Source of the DNA: Brevibacillus composti
GTDB lineage: Bacteria; Bacillota; Bacilli; Brevibacillales; Brevibacillaceae
Assembly (NCBI RefSeq): GCF_016406105.1
Contig: NZ_CP066308.1
Span: forward strand, 817,501 to 881,500
Length of the DNA stretch: 64,000 bases
Direction: 5' to 3'
The notes under the pieces: generated by a model
The model's input: the letters and a program-made list of their open reading frames with translations, nothing else
Databases searched by the model: none
Told to the model about the DNA's origin: nothing
In this document: piece after piece, positions 1 through 10,679 of the stretch
How the letters are laid out: each line of letters begins with the position of its first letter
Numbering within the stretch: the first letter of the stretch is position 1
Program-made: the position numbers and the translations under genes

Positions 1-660
<660 letters not shown>

Positions 661-717
661 TGGATAGCGGTGACTCGCGTTTTTCCGATATGAAAAACTG
701 AAAGGTGAGGGATGGCA

Positions 718-2496
718 ATGGCTGATACCAAAGAATTGATCCGCGGAGGAAGCTTTCTGATTGACGCTGGTTCCGCCGAGGCGATGTTTGTCCCGGAAGA
801 ATATACCGAAGAGCAGAAGATGATCGCCAAGACGACGGAAGATTTCGTCGTGGGCGAGGTCAGGCCGCATCTGGAGGAAATCGAAAACCACAATTTTGAC
901 ATCTCGGTTCGTCTTTTGAAGGAGGCAGGGGAACTGGGCCTGCTCGGCGGAGACGTGCCGGAAAAATACGATGGACTGGGCCTGGATAAGGTAAGCACAG
1001 CACTGGTGACGGAAAAGTTCTCCCTGGCCCGCGGCTTTGCGCTCAGCTACGGAGCGCATGTGGGAATCGGCTCCCTGCCGATCGTCTACTTTGGAAATGA
1101 GGATCAAAAGCGCCGCTACTTGCCGGATCTCGCGTCGGGCAAACGGCTCGCTGCCTACTGCCTGACAGAGCCCGGCTCCGGTTCGGATGCGCTCGGAGCG
1201 AAAACGACGGCAAAGCTGTCCGAAGACGGGAAGCACTACATCCTGAACGGCGAGAAGCAGTGGATCACCAATGCGGGCTTTGCCGACGTCTTCATCGTCT
1301 ATGCCAAAATCGACGGCGAGCAGTTCACCGCCTTTATCGTGGAGCGGGACTACCCGGGCGTCTCGTTTGGACCGGAGGAGAAAAAGATGGGCATCAAGGG
1401 CTCCTCGACGCGCACGGTCATCCTGGAGGATGTGCCGGTGCCTGTGGAAAATCTCTTGGGCGAGCCGGGACGCGGCCATGTCATCGCCTTTAACATCCTG
1501 AACGTCGGCCGCTACAAGCTGGCTGTCGGCGCGGTCGGCTCCGCGAAGCGGGCCTTGCAGCTGGCCACGGAATACGCCAAGGAAAGAAAGCAATTTAAAA
1601 CGCCGATCGCCAATTTTGGACTGATCAAAAACAAGCTGGCCAACATGGCGCTGAAAACCTATGCGGCGGAGAGCTCTGTCTACCGCACCGTCGGCCTGTT
1701 CGATACGGCTCTCTCCAGCCTTGGAGAAAAAGCGGATGACGGACGGGAAGTGGCGAAGGCCATTGCCGAGTACGCCATCGAGTGCTCCATCAACAAGGTG
1801 TTTGCCACCGAAGTGCTGGACTACTGCGTGGACGAAGGGGTGCAAATCCACGGGGGCTACGGCTTTATGTCCGAATACGAGATCGAGAACATGTACCGCG
1901 ATTCCCGGATCAACCGGATTTTTGAGGGAACCAATGAGATCAACCGCCTGCTGATTCCGGATATGCTGGTCAAAAAGGCGATGAAGGGCGAGCTGCCTTT
2001 GCTCCAGGCGGCGGCAGGGCTGCAAGAGGAGCTGATGAGCTACTACCCGGAGGAAATCGAAGAGGCGCCGCTGGCTCAGGAGAAGCACCTGATCGACATG
2101 ACGCGCAAAATCATTCTGATGGTGGCTGGCTCCGCACTGATGAAGTATCAGCAAGCGATCGCCAAAGAGCAGGAGCTGCTCGCCTATGCGGCTGACATGC
2201 TGATCGAGCTGTACGCCATGGACAGCATCGTGAAGCGGACCGAGAAGGCGATCGCGAAGGATGGCGCCGAGAAGTCGCAGCAGAAGCTGGACCTGACGAC
2301 TCTCTACGTGAACGAAGCTTTTGACAAGGTAGAAGCATGGGCGAGAGAAGCGCTCGCTGCGATGGAAGAAGGCGACGATTTGAGAATGCGTCTCTCCATT
2401 TTGAAAAAACTGACGCGCCGCATGCCGATCAACAGCGTCGGACTGAAGCGGGTCATTGCCGACCGCGTCATCGCAGCCGGCGGGTACGTGGTGTAA
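718..2496 (+). CDS. fadE: Acyl-CoA dehydrogenase
   Basis: FAD enzyme for the first oxidation step of beta-oxidation. The 592-residue length fits the long FadE (YusJ) type with a C-terminal helical extension. The central part has the dehydrogenase signatures [13 protein letters not shown] and [10 protein letters not shown]. The [15 protein letters not shown] block and [11 protein letters not shown] follow; the Glu in the latter is at the position of the catalytic base of this family. I chose ATG 718 over ATG 712 because the ribosome site AAAGGTGAGG at 701-710 leaves 7 bases to 718 but only 1 to 712. The gene closes the fad operon and is followed by a clear terminator at 2518. In Bacillus this operon is controlled by FadR; no operator was identified here. 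Confidence 0.92.
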   Translation: MADTKELIRGGSFLIDAGSAEAMFVPEEYTEEQKMIAKTTEDFVVGEVRPHLEEIENHNFDISVRLLKEAGELGLLGGDVPEKYDGLGLDKVSTALVTEKFSLARGFALSYGAHVGIGSLPIVYFGNEDQKRRYLPDLASGKRLAAYCLTEPGSGSDALGAKTTAKLSEDGKHYILNGEKQWITNAGFADVFIVYAKIDGEQFTAFIVERDYPGVSFGPEEKKMGIKGSSTRTVILEDVPVPVENLLGEPGRGHVIAFNILNVGRYKLAVGAVGSAKRALQLATEYAKERKQFKTPIANFGLIKNKLANMALKTYAAESSVYRTVGLFDTALSSLGEKADDGREVAKAIAEYAIECSINKVFATEVLDYCVDEGVQIHGGYGFMSEYEIENMYRDSRINRIFEGTNEINRLLIPDMLVKKAMKGELPLLQAAAGLQEELMSYYPEEIEEAPLAQEKHLIDMTRKIILMVAGSALMKYQQAIAKEQELLAYAADMLIELYAMDSIVKRTEKAIAKDGAEKSQQKLDLTTLYVNEAFDKVEAWAREALAAMEEGDDLRMRLSILKKLTRRMPINSVGLKRVIADRVIAAGGYVV

Positions 2497-2517
2497 CTGA
2501 AAGAGAAATACATGCAA

Positions 2518-2543
2518 AGCCGAGATGATCTCTCGGCTTTTTT
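2518..2543 (+). terminator. Rho-independent terminator after fadE
   Basis: An 8-bp perfect stem (AGCCGAGA / TCTCGGCT) with a 5-base loop is followed by a run of six T. It ends the fad operon just before the convergent ger operon. Confidence 0.85.
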
Positions 2544-2569
2544 GTCTGCCTTTGACCGAATCTCGGAAT

Positions 2570-3739
2570 CTAATGCTTGGAGGATGACTGCGGCTTATGT
2601 TGTCGTACCTTCGCAATCCCTCCGTCTGTAAGATTCACCTTCACCCGCACCTTTTTTAGCATGTCATAAGTGAGCACAAGCCTGCCGTCCCGGTTGAGGC
2701 GATGCCACTCACGGGGATATTTTCTGTAGAAAAGATGGCCAAGACCAATGGTATCTATGCCCGATTGAACACCCTTCTGATAAAGGGCGCGGACCTCTGA
2801 TTCGATCTGCTTGGCCGCTCCTTTTTCCAGAATGGGGACGGGCGTGGGATTCAGCAGTTGGGTCGTGTAGGCGTCAACTTTTATGTCGATGTCAAAGGCT
2901 GGCTTCCCCCGCTGCATTTGTGGCTTTATCTTGACCCGCGGTCTCTCCACAGTCAAAATGGCTGATTTCCTTTTGTCTGGATGAAGGAAAGTACGCTCCG
3001 TCTCCTGCTCGATCCAGCGGATGCCCAATACATCTGAGCGAGGGAAACAGCCGACAAACTTCTTGTTTTGCAGATAGCAAATTCCCTCCATCATGAGGTG
3101 AGGCTTTTGTCTGCCGTCTTCTTTCCATTGATTTTTTCGAATGGACAGATAGGGGAGACGGACGACACCGTTCGGTTCTTGATACTCGGAGATGACTCGA
3201 AACAGCAAGAGCGGCCGGATAAACGAGTACTGACTGTATACATCTTTCGGATCTCCCAATTGCGAGTACAGAGTGGAAATGCCGAGGATCGGTCTTGCGT
3301 TATAGATATCCTCCAACGGTTCCGTGGTGGCAAAGGTCCAGATGGTGTAGCGAAATTCTTGATAGCGGTCCAGTGAATCGATGGTCTGGTCAAACAGATT
3401 GTGCTTCAAGGCACGGGTGGTAAAGACGATCGAGTGAACATGGCTCCAGATCAGTCGCTGCTGTGCAGACGAATAGATCTGGGCGATGGCTGTGACAAAG
3501 GTGTCACCTGCGCCCTTGACGACCGCGATCGGTTCTTGCTGTCGTCCGGCATTGCCTTCTTTTTTGGCGATGTTGGAAAAGCCAAGAATCTGCAAGTAGA
3601 CCACAACCTTTTTGTCCACATAGTCCACACCGATGGAATCAATGTAGATCAATTGCTCAATGTCGCGGGCGTTCCAGCAGCCACTGAGCAATACCGAGGA
3701 AGCCAACAGGATGATAAAGCACTTTCGCAGCTGAAGCAT
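2570..3739 (-). CDS. gerAC: Spore germination receptor lipoprotein, Ger(x)C family
   Basis: Third subunit of a GerA-type germinant receptor, an inner spore membrane lipoprotein. The 389-residue product begins MLQLRKCFIILLASS and has the lipobox LLSGC, then the conserved WNARDIEQL segment and the Ger(x)C body. A longer in-frame reading back to 3916 lies inside the preceding gene and would bury the signal peptide, so the start at 3739 is preferred. Its ATG lies one base after the gerAA stop codon, which suggests translational coupling. The length is usual for the family. Ligand specificity cannot be read from sequence. Confidence 0.9.
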   Translation of the reverse strand: MLQLRKCFIILLASSVLLSGCWNARDIEQLIYIDSIGVDYVDKKVVVYLQILGFSNIAKKEGNAGRQQEPIAVVKGAGDTFVTAIAQIYSSAQQRLIWSHVHSIVFTTRALKHNLFDQTIDSLDRYQEFRYTIWTFATTEPLEDIYNARPILGISTLYSQLGDPKDVYSQYSFIRPLLLFRVISEYQEPNGVVRLPYLSIRKNQWKEDGRQKPHLMMEGICYLQNKKFVGCFPRSDVLGIRWIEQETERTFLHPDKRKSAILTVERPRVKIKPQMQRGKPAFDIDIKVDAYTTQLLNPTPVPILEKGAAKQIESEVRALYQKGVQSGIDTIGLGHLFYRKYPREWHRLNRDGRLVLTYDMLKKVRVKVNLTDGGIAKVRQHKPQSSSKH

Positions 3740-3740
3740 A

Positions 3741-5246
3741 TCAGGAATCCGTCTCCTTACGGGAGGGACGCTGCAGGATACTGGCTCGCCCCTCCCATAA
3801 TCGCCACGGCGTGCGCAACAGCACTTTGGCCATATCCTTGAGAACGGGCGGAGAGAGCGGTTCGAGAAAATAGACGCCAAATGAACGCGTGTTTGCAAAA
3901 AAGAGCAAAACGCCAATGAGCATCATCATGAAGCCAAATATGCCCAGGAATGAACAGAAAAGCAGAATGACGATGCGTAAAATGATGATAGAAGCGACCA
4001 TGCTTTGGTTCACAATGGTGAAGGTACCCATCACAGAGATGGCGATGATTACCAGACTGCCGGGGGCGGTCAAGCCTGCGGAGATCGCTGCTTGCCCTAC
4101 GATCAGACCGCCGACGACGGACAGGGTTTGGCCGATTGCGGTCGGCATGCGCAACCCCGCCTCGCGGAATAATTCGAAGAGCAGCAGCATGAGCAAAGCC
4201 TCCAGGGGGGCGGGCATCGGAACCCCCTGACGCGAGATCACCATTGTCGCAATCAAGATATACGGAAGCTGATCCTGGTGATAGGTGACCAGTGCCACCC
4301 AGAATCCCGGCAAAAACAAAGCGATCCCTACGCTGAACAGCCGTATGATGCGAACGAAGACCACCTGATGGATCGAAACGTTAGCATCCTCCGATGTATT
4401 CAGGAGGTAGGTCATGTTGGACGGAGCGATCAAAACGGTAGGCGAACCGTCGACCAGGATGGCAAAACGGCCTTTCAGCAAGCTGCTTGCGACGAAGTCC
4501 GGTCGGCCGGTATATTCATACAAAGGCAACAACGTAAAGGGCGTGTCGAGCAATAGCTCTTCCAGCTGAGCGCTTGACACGACACCCGTACTCTTGACAG
4601 AGGAAAGCCTGTAGCGAATATCCTCTACCAATTTCGGATCGATGGTATCTTGAAGGTACAACAGGCCGACCTTTGTCCGGGTGTGGCTTCCCAGGATAAA
4701 TGTCTCGTAATGGAGCAGCGGTGTCTTCAGCCGCTTTCGAATCAAAGCGACATTGGTGTGGATATCCTCGATAAAGCCGTCCCTTGGACCGCGTACGGAG
4801 ACTTCCGTGTTGGGCTCCTCTGTATTTCGTTCGGGGCGGTCGGTTAGGTCCAAACTGTAGACGGCGCCCCACTTTTCAAAGTACAGGATCACGTTTCCAT
4901 TAAAGACGAGATTGGCTAAGGTGTCGGAATCCACATGCTCCAGTTTTTTGATGAGGAAAGGGCGCTTCTTTTCCAAGTCGTCTGAACTGGCTATCTCTCC
5001 CGACCGAAACAGCTCACTTAATCTGGGGAGGAAGTGCTCCATGACTTTGCCTTTGTCACATAATCCATCCGCGAAAGTCAGAAAGAGATCAAACTCATTG
5101 GGAAGGAGACCGTAATGCTCCACAGAGACGTCCCCACAACCGGCAAAAAGCCGTCGGATGGCATCCGCACTCAAGGGCTCCAGAGATGGCAGCTTTCCAC
5201 GCACATTCATGCGATCAAAGGGACTCTGGCGTTGATTGTTGTTCAT
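3741..5246 (-). CDS. gerAA: Spore germination receptor A subunit, GerA family
   Basis: 501-residue A subunit of a germinant receptor in the inner spore membrane. A hydrophilic N-terminal half (about residues 1-280) contains the conserved GPRDGFIEDIHTNVALIRKR segment. It is followed by several hydrophobic segments at about residues 290-470 (for example IRLFSVGIALFLPGFWVALV and MLIGVLLFFANTRSFGVYFL). The start at 5246 has a good ribosome site (AAAGGAG, 7 bases upstream) and overlaps the end of gerAB by 32 bases. The order B-A-C differs from the A-B-C order of Bacillus subtilis gerA. Confidence 0.93.
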   Translation of the reverse strand: MNNNQRQSPFDRMNVRGKLPSLEPLSADAIRRLFAGCGDVSVEHYGLLPNEFDLFLTFADGLCDKGKVMEHFLPRLSELFRSGEIASSDDLEKKRPFLIKKLEHVDSDTLANLVFNGNVILYFEKWGAVYSLDLTDRPERNTEEPNTEVSVRGPRDGFIEDIHTNVALIRKRLKTPLLHYETFILGSHTRTKVGLLYLQDTIDPKLVEDIRYRLSSVKSTGVVSSAQLEELLLDTPFTLLPLYEYTGRPDFVASSLLKGRFAILVDGSPTVLIAPSNMTYLLNTSEDANVSIHQVVFVRIIRLFSVGIALFLPGFWVALVTYHQDQLPYILIATMVISRQGVPMPAPLEALLMLLLFELFREAGLRMPTAIGQTLSVVGGLIVGQAAISAGLTAPGSLVIIAISVMGTFTIVNQSMVASIIILRIVILLFCSFLGIFGFMMMLIGVLLFFANTRSFGVYFLEPLSPPVLKDMAKVLLRTPWRLWEGRASILQRPSRKETDS

Positions 5247-6324
5247 CAGTCTGCTCCTTTCTGCGTGAGAATAGGGCTAGCAGCGTAAATGTTACAGACA
5301 AGAACAGTGACAAAGCCAAAAGGCCGGGCAGCAGATAACGACTAAGAATCTGGTAGAACCAAATGTCATTGTAGGGCCATAAGGAAGATCCGATCGCGAG
5401 CAGACTGATCAGGACGAGAAAACGAACGCGTCCTCGGCTTTGCGGTAGCCGAAAAAGATCCCCCAGGAGAAAAAGAACGAGGGAGACCCGGATAAAAGCG
5501 CCGCTAAACCACTGATAAATGCTGAAAAAGTCGACATGCTCGATATAGAGGCCGATTTTGACCAAGCGCCACTCCTCATAGGCGGGAAAACGGAGCTTGG
5601 CCGCTTCCTGCGGGCCAAATTCGGCGATAGCTCCGATCAGGGGACCCAAGGTCAGCCACACCTGGATAAAACCAAGGAGCGCCATCTTTTTGAAGTTTAC
5701 CTCGGGGCCGATGTACGGTGTCAGCAAGAGGAACAGCAGGATCTCCGAGAAGCCCGTGCCCGCGTAGACCATGCCCCGGACAACAGGTTCCCAGCCAAAT
5801 TCCAGCATGGGCAGGAGATAGGAATAATCCTTGTACTGGAAGTTGGTCGTCATCACAAAAAAGCCGAGAATCACGACGACGGGGAGCAGGAATACAGAAA
5901 GCATGGAGATGGAACGGATACCGAACAGCGCGTTAATGAGACATACCGCGCCAAAGACGACGGCGAGGATGATCATCGGGATTCGCGGTGCAAAGGTCAG
6001 ATTGACCCAGATTAAGATGTCTTTTATCGTAATGACCGCAATCATGAACAGGTAGAGGGCCAAAAGGGAGGTGAGAAGCCAGTTGATTCCCCGTCCATAT
6101 TGACTTTGCACCCATTTCAAGATCGGTTCCTTGCCGCTGACATGCTGCGTAAAGACGATCATCCCGATCAGCAGCAAGTACAGCGGCAGTATGGCGAGAA
6201 CCGAAATCCACGCATCCCGCCCGGCTGCATCGAGCAGATGAGGGATGATGATCACATGGTTGATCAAGCCATTGGACAGCATGAGGATAAACACGACTTG
6301 CACAAATGATATACCGTTTCGCAT
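5215..6324 (-). CDS. gerAB: Spore germination receptor B subunit, GerAB/ArcD/ProY transporter family
   Basis: 369-residue integral membrane protein with about ten hydrophobic segments, from FVQVVFILMLSNGLINH to LLALSLFLSVTFTLLALFS. GerAB proteins belong to the APC transporter superfamily and are thought to bind the germinant. It is the first gene of the minus-strand operon gerAB-gerAA-gerAC and overlaps gerAA by 32 bases. A second, broken ger locus starts on the opposite strand 157 bases away. The promoter, expected to be sigma-G dependent, lies in the divergent region 6325-6480 and was not resolved. Confidence 0.9.
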   Translation of the reverse strand: MRNGISFVQVVFILMLSNGLINHVIIIPHLLDAAGRDAWISVLAILPLYLLLIGMIVFTQHVSGKEPILKWVQSQYGRGINWLLTSLLALYLFMIAVITIKDILIWVNLTFAPRIPMIILAVVFGAVCLINALFGIRSISMLSVFLLPVVVILGFFVMTTNFQYKDYSYLLPMLEFGWEPVVRGMVYAGTGFSEILLFLLLTPYIGPEVNFKKMALLGFIQVWLTLGPLIGAIAEFGPQEAAKLRFPAYEEWRLVKIGLYIEHVDFFSIYQWFSGAFIRVSLVLFLLGDLFRLPQSRGRVRFLVLISLLAIGSSLWPYNDIWFYQILSRYLLPGLLALSLFLSVTFTLLALFSRRKEQTDEQQSTPESL

Positions 6325-6480
6325 AGGGTACCCGCCAGACTTTTCCTGATTTTCCTTTCAAGTATGTCCGTTTGGAGAGGGAGTATGCAAGAGCGCAGGC
6401 GGCGGGCCTCGCATGCATATTTTGGAACGGGATTCCTCACGATAAAGGGAAAATACTATTTTTCCCAAGGTAGGACGCCT

Positions 6481-7507
6481 ATGAAAAATCTTCGTAATTG
6501 GCTCAGACGAAAGCAAGAGACGGCGCGACAGCCGAAGGGGGCAGCGTGGACAGCGAACCGGAGGGGTTCGATCAGCGTCAGTTTGCAGGAGAACGTTCAG
6601 GAACTTCAACGGATTTTTTCTCAGACGCCCGATCTTGTCATTCGCCATTTGCACAATCAGGCCAACGATGAAAAAGCAGTGCTGGTCTACCTGAGTGGAT
6701 TAGCAGATAAAAATCAGGTCGACGAACATATCCGCGTTGACGGTAGGCGGGAAGATTCAGATCATCGCCTTGAGCAAACGGCTGGTCCAGCATCCCGATT
6801 GGTATACGCTCCTCGACACCATCTACCGGGATCCCCGCTTGACGATCAATGCGCGAATCGTCGTTGTCGATGGTCCTTTGCATGAAATTTTCCACTTAAA
6901 CCCGCCGGACAAGCCGCGTTTGCCCATCCATCTGACACAGCTGCTGGATACGGCCAACCGCCGGAATTTGACGGTCAAGACCAGCGCTCTGGAATTGCAA
7001 CGGATGATGAACGATAAAGGGACGACTCCGGTGGTGACAGAGTTTAAAAAGGTAATTTTGAGGTTTGGCAAAAAGGGAGAGTTGACGATCGTGTCGAAAA
7101 TCCCTGACCATCTAAACAAGAATCGGTGGCTCAAGCCATTGCTGAGCTATTTTGTGAAGTACGTGGATAAAGAGGTAAAGACGAGTTATCAGGATAATCA
7201 ATTCCACTTCGACGTGGAGTTAAAGATGGAAATTTCGATCTCAGAGCGATACTCTTCCTTTGACGTGGCCACTCACAAGAAAGAATTGGAGCAAGTGCTG
7301 GAAAAGGATCTGAGCCAACGGTATCAAAAACTGATCGCCACCTTCCAAAAGCATCAGGTGGACCCGGTTGGTTTCGGCGTATATGCCCGGGCGTATCAGT
7401 ACAAGGAATGGAAAAAGGTCGAAGAGGATTGGCCAAAGGCTTTTGCCCATGCAAAGGTTCGGATCAAGCCGATCGTTTCCATCAAAGGATTTGGCGTGAT
7501 CGAATAG
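6481..7507 (+). pseudogene. Chimeric remnant: gerAA start fused out of frame to gerAC end
   Basis: Two different germination genes are joined here. From ATG 6481 (ribosome site near 6470) about 85 codons encode a GerAA N-terminus, including the SVSLQENVQELQRIF and DLVIRHLH segments and ending near YLSGLADKNQVDEHI. At about 6735-6750 the recognisable sequence changes frame by +1 and becomes a Ger(x)C protein that lacks its signal peptide and lipobox. It starts near KIQIIALSKRL and runs to the stop at 7507 (about 255 residues). The middle of gerAA, any gerAB and the start of gerAC are missing. A single deletion in an A-(B)-C operon would produce this. The TTG at 6737 could start the gerAC part, but no lipoprotein would result, so function is unlikely. 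Confidence 0.75.
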
Positions 7508-7508
7508 A

Positions 7509-7555
7509 AGACCCACTTGCAGCCGGACACGGTCAGCTGCGAGTGGGTCTTTTTG
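7509..7555 (+). terminator. Terminator after the ger remnant
   Basis: A 15-bp stem begins at 7509 with AGACCCACTTGCAGC and pairs with the segment ending at 7550, with one G-T pair; TTTTTG follows. It separates the remnant from the convergent mtn operon. Confidence 0.8.
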
Positions 7556-7577
7556 TTTAACGGCTGCCTGCTTGTAT

Positions 7578-8087
7578 TTAATAGATGGCTTCCCAGCCGG
7601 CAGGCGTGACGAACAGGCGGATTGCTTTGATCTTGCGGTCGTCCATCAGCGTGAAGTAATGGCGGTAGTTCGGCGGGACGGAGATCAGGTCGCCCGGCTC
7701 CAGTTCGGCGTCGAAGTAGCGGCCGTCTTGTCCCTTGATCGCGAAAATGCCGTGACCGTCTACGCAGAAGCGGCACTCGTCGTCCGTGTGATGATGCTCG
7801 TTTTTGAATTTTACCAAGAGCTCATCCAGGTTGGGTGTCTGGTCGGACAGCACGATGATGTCGGCGGTCAAGTAGCCGCGGCGCTGGCTGATCGAATCGA
7901 TCTCCGGCTTGAAAGCAGCGAGAATCTGCTGTTTTTCTTCATCCGTAGGGCTGTAGTTGTTGCGGAGATTTTCGTCGAGGCGGTCTACGCCCCAGTGCTC
8001 GTAAATGATCCCCTGGGATTCCAGAAAAGAGATCACATCGTCCCCTGTGAGATATTCGTTGGTGTCGTGAAAACGTACTTTTGCCAT
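7578..8087 (-). CDS. mtnD: Acireductone dioxygenase
   Basis: 169-residue cupin metalloenzyme of the methionine salvage pathway. With Fe2+ it converts the acireductone to 4-methylthio-2-oxobutanoate and formate. The metal-binding pattern is visible at NEHHHTDDECRF (His, His, Glu) with the fourth ligand in the later FTLMDD region or a nearby histidine. The start has a good site (GGGAGG, read on the minus strand at 8096-8101). It is the last gene of the mtnW-mtnX-mtnB-mtnD operon, 27 bases after mtnB, and is under the S-box at 10680-10888. Confidence 0.93.
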   Translation of the reverse strand: MAKVRFHDTNEYLTGDDVISFLESQGIIYEHWGVDRLDENLRNNYSPTDEEKQQILAAFKPEIDSISQRRGYLTADIIVLSDQTPNLDELLVKFKNEHHHTDDECRFCVDGHGIFAIKGQDGRYFDAELEPGDLISVPPNYRHYFTLMDDRKIKAIRLFVTPAGWEAIY

Positions 8088-8114
8088 TTGGCATGCCTCC
8101 CTTTGGATGATGGT

Positions 8115-8762
8115 TTATGGTGCAACCGCGGCGGCTTGGCGGAGCTGCAGCCAGCGCGCGTGGTATTCAAACAGAAATTCGAAAGACTCCAGGTGGCGCT
8201 TGGCCGCAAAATCGCTGTCGCCCCAGGCGTAAATGCCGTGATTGCGGATCAAAACGCCGGGAACCTCGGGGGTGATCACTTTTTCAATCGCGGCAGCCAG
8301 CGTCGGAATATCAGCAAAATTCTCGACAATGGGGACAGTGATGCGGGCGTTTTCTTCCCAGATGCCCAGCCCTTTGATCAATTCCTGTCCCTGTATGGAA
8401 AAGGCCCGCTGCCCGAAGTACAGTTCGGAGATCAGGTTGTTCCAGACGGTGTGGACGTGGAAGCAGGCCTGCGCCTGCGGAATCTGCCGATAGACGACGA
8501 CGTGAATCATCGTTTCTGCCGAGGGCTTGAGGGCTGTCGGCTCTACCGGGCGCGAATCGCCGTCTACCACCAGGTAGTCCTCCGGAGACAGCTTGGTCTT
8601 GTCCTTGCCGCTGGCTGTCACCGCGAATTGCAAAGGGTCGCTGCTCAATTTGATCGAGAGATTGCCGCTGGTCCCGGGAAACCAGTCACGGCGGGCAAAA
8701 GTCAGCTTGGCGTCGTCCAGGCGGCGAAAAGCATCCAAGCGCTGTTCAAGTGTTATGGTCAT
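8115..8762 (-). CDS. mtnB: Methylthioribulose-1-phosphate dehydratase
   Basis: 215-residue class II aldolase-fold enzyme that dehydrates 5-methylthioribulose-1-phosphate in methionine salvage. The zinc ligands of the family are visible in CFHVHTVWNN and in RNHGIYAWGDS; the substrate loop FPGTSGNLSIK is near the N-terminus. Its start codon overlaps the mtnX stop (ATGA type, 8759-8762), which indicates translational coupling. Confidence 0.93.
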   Translation of the reverse strand: MTITLEQRLDAFRRLDDAKLTFARRDWFPGTSGNLSIKLSSDPLQFAVTASGKDKTKLSPEDYLVVDGDSRPVEPTALKPSAETMIHVVVYRQIPQAQACFHVHTVWNNLISELYFGQRAFSIQGQELIKGLGIWEENARITVPIVENFADIPTLAAAIEKVITPEVPGVLIRNHGIYAWGDSDFAAKRHLESFEFLFEYHARWLQLRQAAAVAP

Positions 8763-9451
8763 GTTGGTTGAACCTCCTGTTGCCGTTTCAACTCCTGCAA
8801 GACGGCAATCACATCGTGGAACGTGGCAAACGGCCGGTAAGGCAGCCCCAGCTCCTCGCTTTTTTCGGCCAGCAGGGAACGGGCGATGACGAAATCGGCG
8901 ATCTTGGCACCGGCCAGATCGGTAATCGAATCCCCGATCACGACGCGGTAGTAGTGCTGTGGATCATAGCGGCGAATCACGGTCGTTTTGCACATGCCGC
9001 AGCGATTGTCGCAATGTTCGTCGCAGGCATGGGGCCAGGTGATCGTAATTCTCGGGCCGCTAAAGTCACTGCCGTTGCAGTAAATGGGTACATCCAGCCC
9101 AAACGGAGCGAGAATCGGCTCTACAAAAAAGTCGATCCCGCCGCTGGTGACAAGCAGCTCGATGCCCTCTTCCCGGCAAAAGCGGACGAACTCTTCAAAC
9201 CCGGGGCGGATAGCCGCTTCGGCCACGATGAAGTCGATGATCTCCTGTTTCTTGGCGGAGGGGATGAGCTGGAACAGTTTCCCGACTCCCTCCTGTATGG
9301 AGATTTTCTGGGTCAGAATCTGTTCGATCAGCTCCTCCCGCTCCGGGGGAGCAAACCGGCGCATAATGGCGACGATATTGTCTTTTTCCGTAATCGTTCC
9401 GTCAAAATCACAAAACAGCACGAGGGATTTGCTCACCGGCCCGCCCCCCAT
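8759..9451 (-). CDS. mtnX: 2-hydroxy-3-keto-5-methylthiopentenyl-1-phosphate phosphatase
   Basis: 230-residue HAD-superfamily phosphatase that makes the acireductone from the enol phosphate. The nucleophile motif CDFDGTITEKDN is at residues 12-23, motif II is at LLVTSGGIDFF and the acidic motif is at VIGDSITDLAGAK. The gene overlaps mtnW by 19 bases and mtnB by 4. MtnW plus MtnX is the Bacillus-type pair that replaces the single MtnC enzyme of other bacteria. Confidence 0.93.
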   Translation of the reverse strand: MGGGPVSKSLVLFCDFDGTITEKDNIVAIMRRFAPPEREELIEQILTQKISIQEGVGKLFQLIPSAKKQEIIDFIVAEAAIRPGFEEFVRFCREEGIELLVTSGGIDFFVEPILAPFGLDVPIYCNGSDFSGPRITITWPHACDEHCDNRCGMCKTTVIRRYDPQHYYRVVIGDSITDLAGAKIADFVIARSLLAEKSEELGLPYRPFATFHDVIAVLQELKRQQEVQPT

Positions 9452-10647
9452 TTCTGCAGGGCCGCTGCCAGCTCCGCCGATTCCGCCGCCGCTTCTTCCA
9501 GGGTGCGGCCGGCGACCACCGCATCGATCGCTGCCACAAAGGCGCGGGCGCCCGCCGTCGCGCCGCCGGGGTGGCCGTGAATCCCGCCGCCTGCGTTGAC
9601 GACCTGATTCAGGCCGAAATCTTCGTACAGCTGCGGCACCAGACCGGGATGGATGCCCGCAGACGGTACCGGAAAGGACTGGCGAAGGCTCCCGCTCGGC
9701 TCGGTCAGATGCTGGGAGAGCTGCAGCGCCTCCGCTTTGTTCAGGGCGACATTGCCGTATGGCGAAGGAAACAGTACCAGATCCGCTCCGGCCAGGCGCA
9801 TCAGCTTGCCGAGGAGCAGCGGCGTGGCGATGCCGTAGTCCGGCGAAGGATAGAAGGCTCCGGCCAGTGCTGGATGGGCCATGATCGGCACTTGTACATC
9901 AGGGTCTGCAGCCAGGCGGTGCAGGGCGTCGTAGCCAAAGGCGAGGACGTTGAACAAAAGGCAGTCCGCCCCAGCCTCCACCGCACGTTTTGCGCGGTCG
10001 TTCAGCTCGTGAACAGGTCCAGTCAGGTTCGCCGCATAGATGACCGGTTTGCCGGTCTCCGCTTCGGTCTGGCGGGCGATTTGTTTAAAGGCGGAAATCC
10101 GCTCGAGAAAAGGAGCCCGATCATCGGCAAAGAAAATTTCGTCATCCTTTACCAGATCGACGCCGCCCAGGGCTTGTGCGCGGAACTGCGTCTTCAGATC
10201 GTCAAAAGGGAGTCCCAGGCAGGATTTGAAGATGCTCATCAAGAGCGGACGGCCATGGGCCCCAAGGCGCTCGCGCAGTCCGGCAATGCCGTATTTCGGC
10301 CCGGGAAAAGCGGAGAGAAACGAGTCCGGGAATTGAACGTCGACCAGCTTGATTTTGCCGTCCATGGACAGCTTCCCGAAGATGCCGGTCAAGAGGGACG
10401 GGATGTCTTTTGTAAAGTTGCGAAGCGGATAACTGACCGTAATCAGTCCGCGGCTCTCGCCGTTGTCCAAAGTGTCCAGCGTCTGGCTGCCGACCGCTTC
10501 GCCCAGGTAGGGCTTCAGCTCCTCCTGCTTGGCAGCGGGCAGGTCAGTCCAGCTCCCGACCGTCATGCCGACGGCGATCGCTTCCGCCTTTTTCTGCAAG
10601 TCTTTGGCCTGAGTGAGATAGGTGACGAGGATGCGTTGCTCGCTCAA
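9433..10647 (-). CDS. mtnW: 2,3-diketo-5-methylthiopentyl-1-phosphate enolase (RuBisCO-like)
   Basis: 404-residue RuBisCO-like protein that enolises the diketo phosphate in methionine salvage. The active-site block GVDLVKDDEIFF contains the lysine that is carbamylated in this family and the neighbouring acidic metal ligands. AGGGIHGHPGG near the C-terminus is the phosphate-binding loop. The length and motifs fit MtnW, not a true CO2-fixing RuBisCO, and its neighbours are all salvage genes. It is the first gene of the minus-strand operon, directly behind an S-box and terminator. Confidence 0.94.
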   Translation of the reverse strand: MSEQRILVTYLTQAKDLQKKAEAIAVGMTVGSWTDLPAAKQEELKPYLGEAVGSQTLDTLDNGESRGLITVSYPLRNFTKDIPSLLTGIFGKLSMDGKIKLVDVQFPDSFLSAFPGPKYGIAGLRERLGAHGRPLLMSIFKSCLGLPFDDLKTQFRAQALGGVDLVKDDEIFFADDRAPFLERISAFKQIARQTEAETGKPVIYAANLTGPVHELNDRAKRAVEAGADCLLFNVLAFGYDALHRLAADPDVQVPIMAHPALAGAFYPSPDYGIATPLLLGKLMRLAGADLVLFPSPYGNVALNKAEALQLSQHLTEPSGSLRQSFPVPSAGIHPGLVPQLYEDFGLNQVVNAGGGIHGHPGGATAGARAFVAAIDAVVAGRTLEEAAAESAELAAALQKWGAGR

Positions 10648-10679
10648 TGAGGGACCCTCCTTTTGCTCTCAAGACAGAT

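Noticed and set aside
7572-10650. Long plus-strand frames opposite mtnD, mtnX and mtnW
   Set aside because: Shadows of the conserved mtn genes; no ribosome sites.
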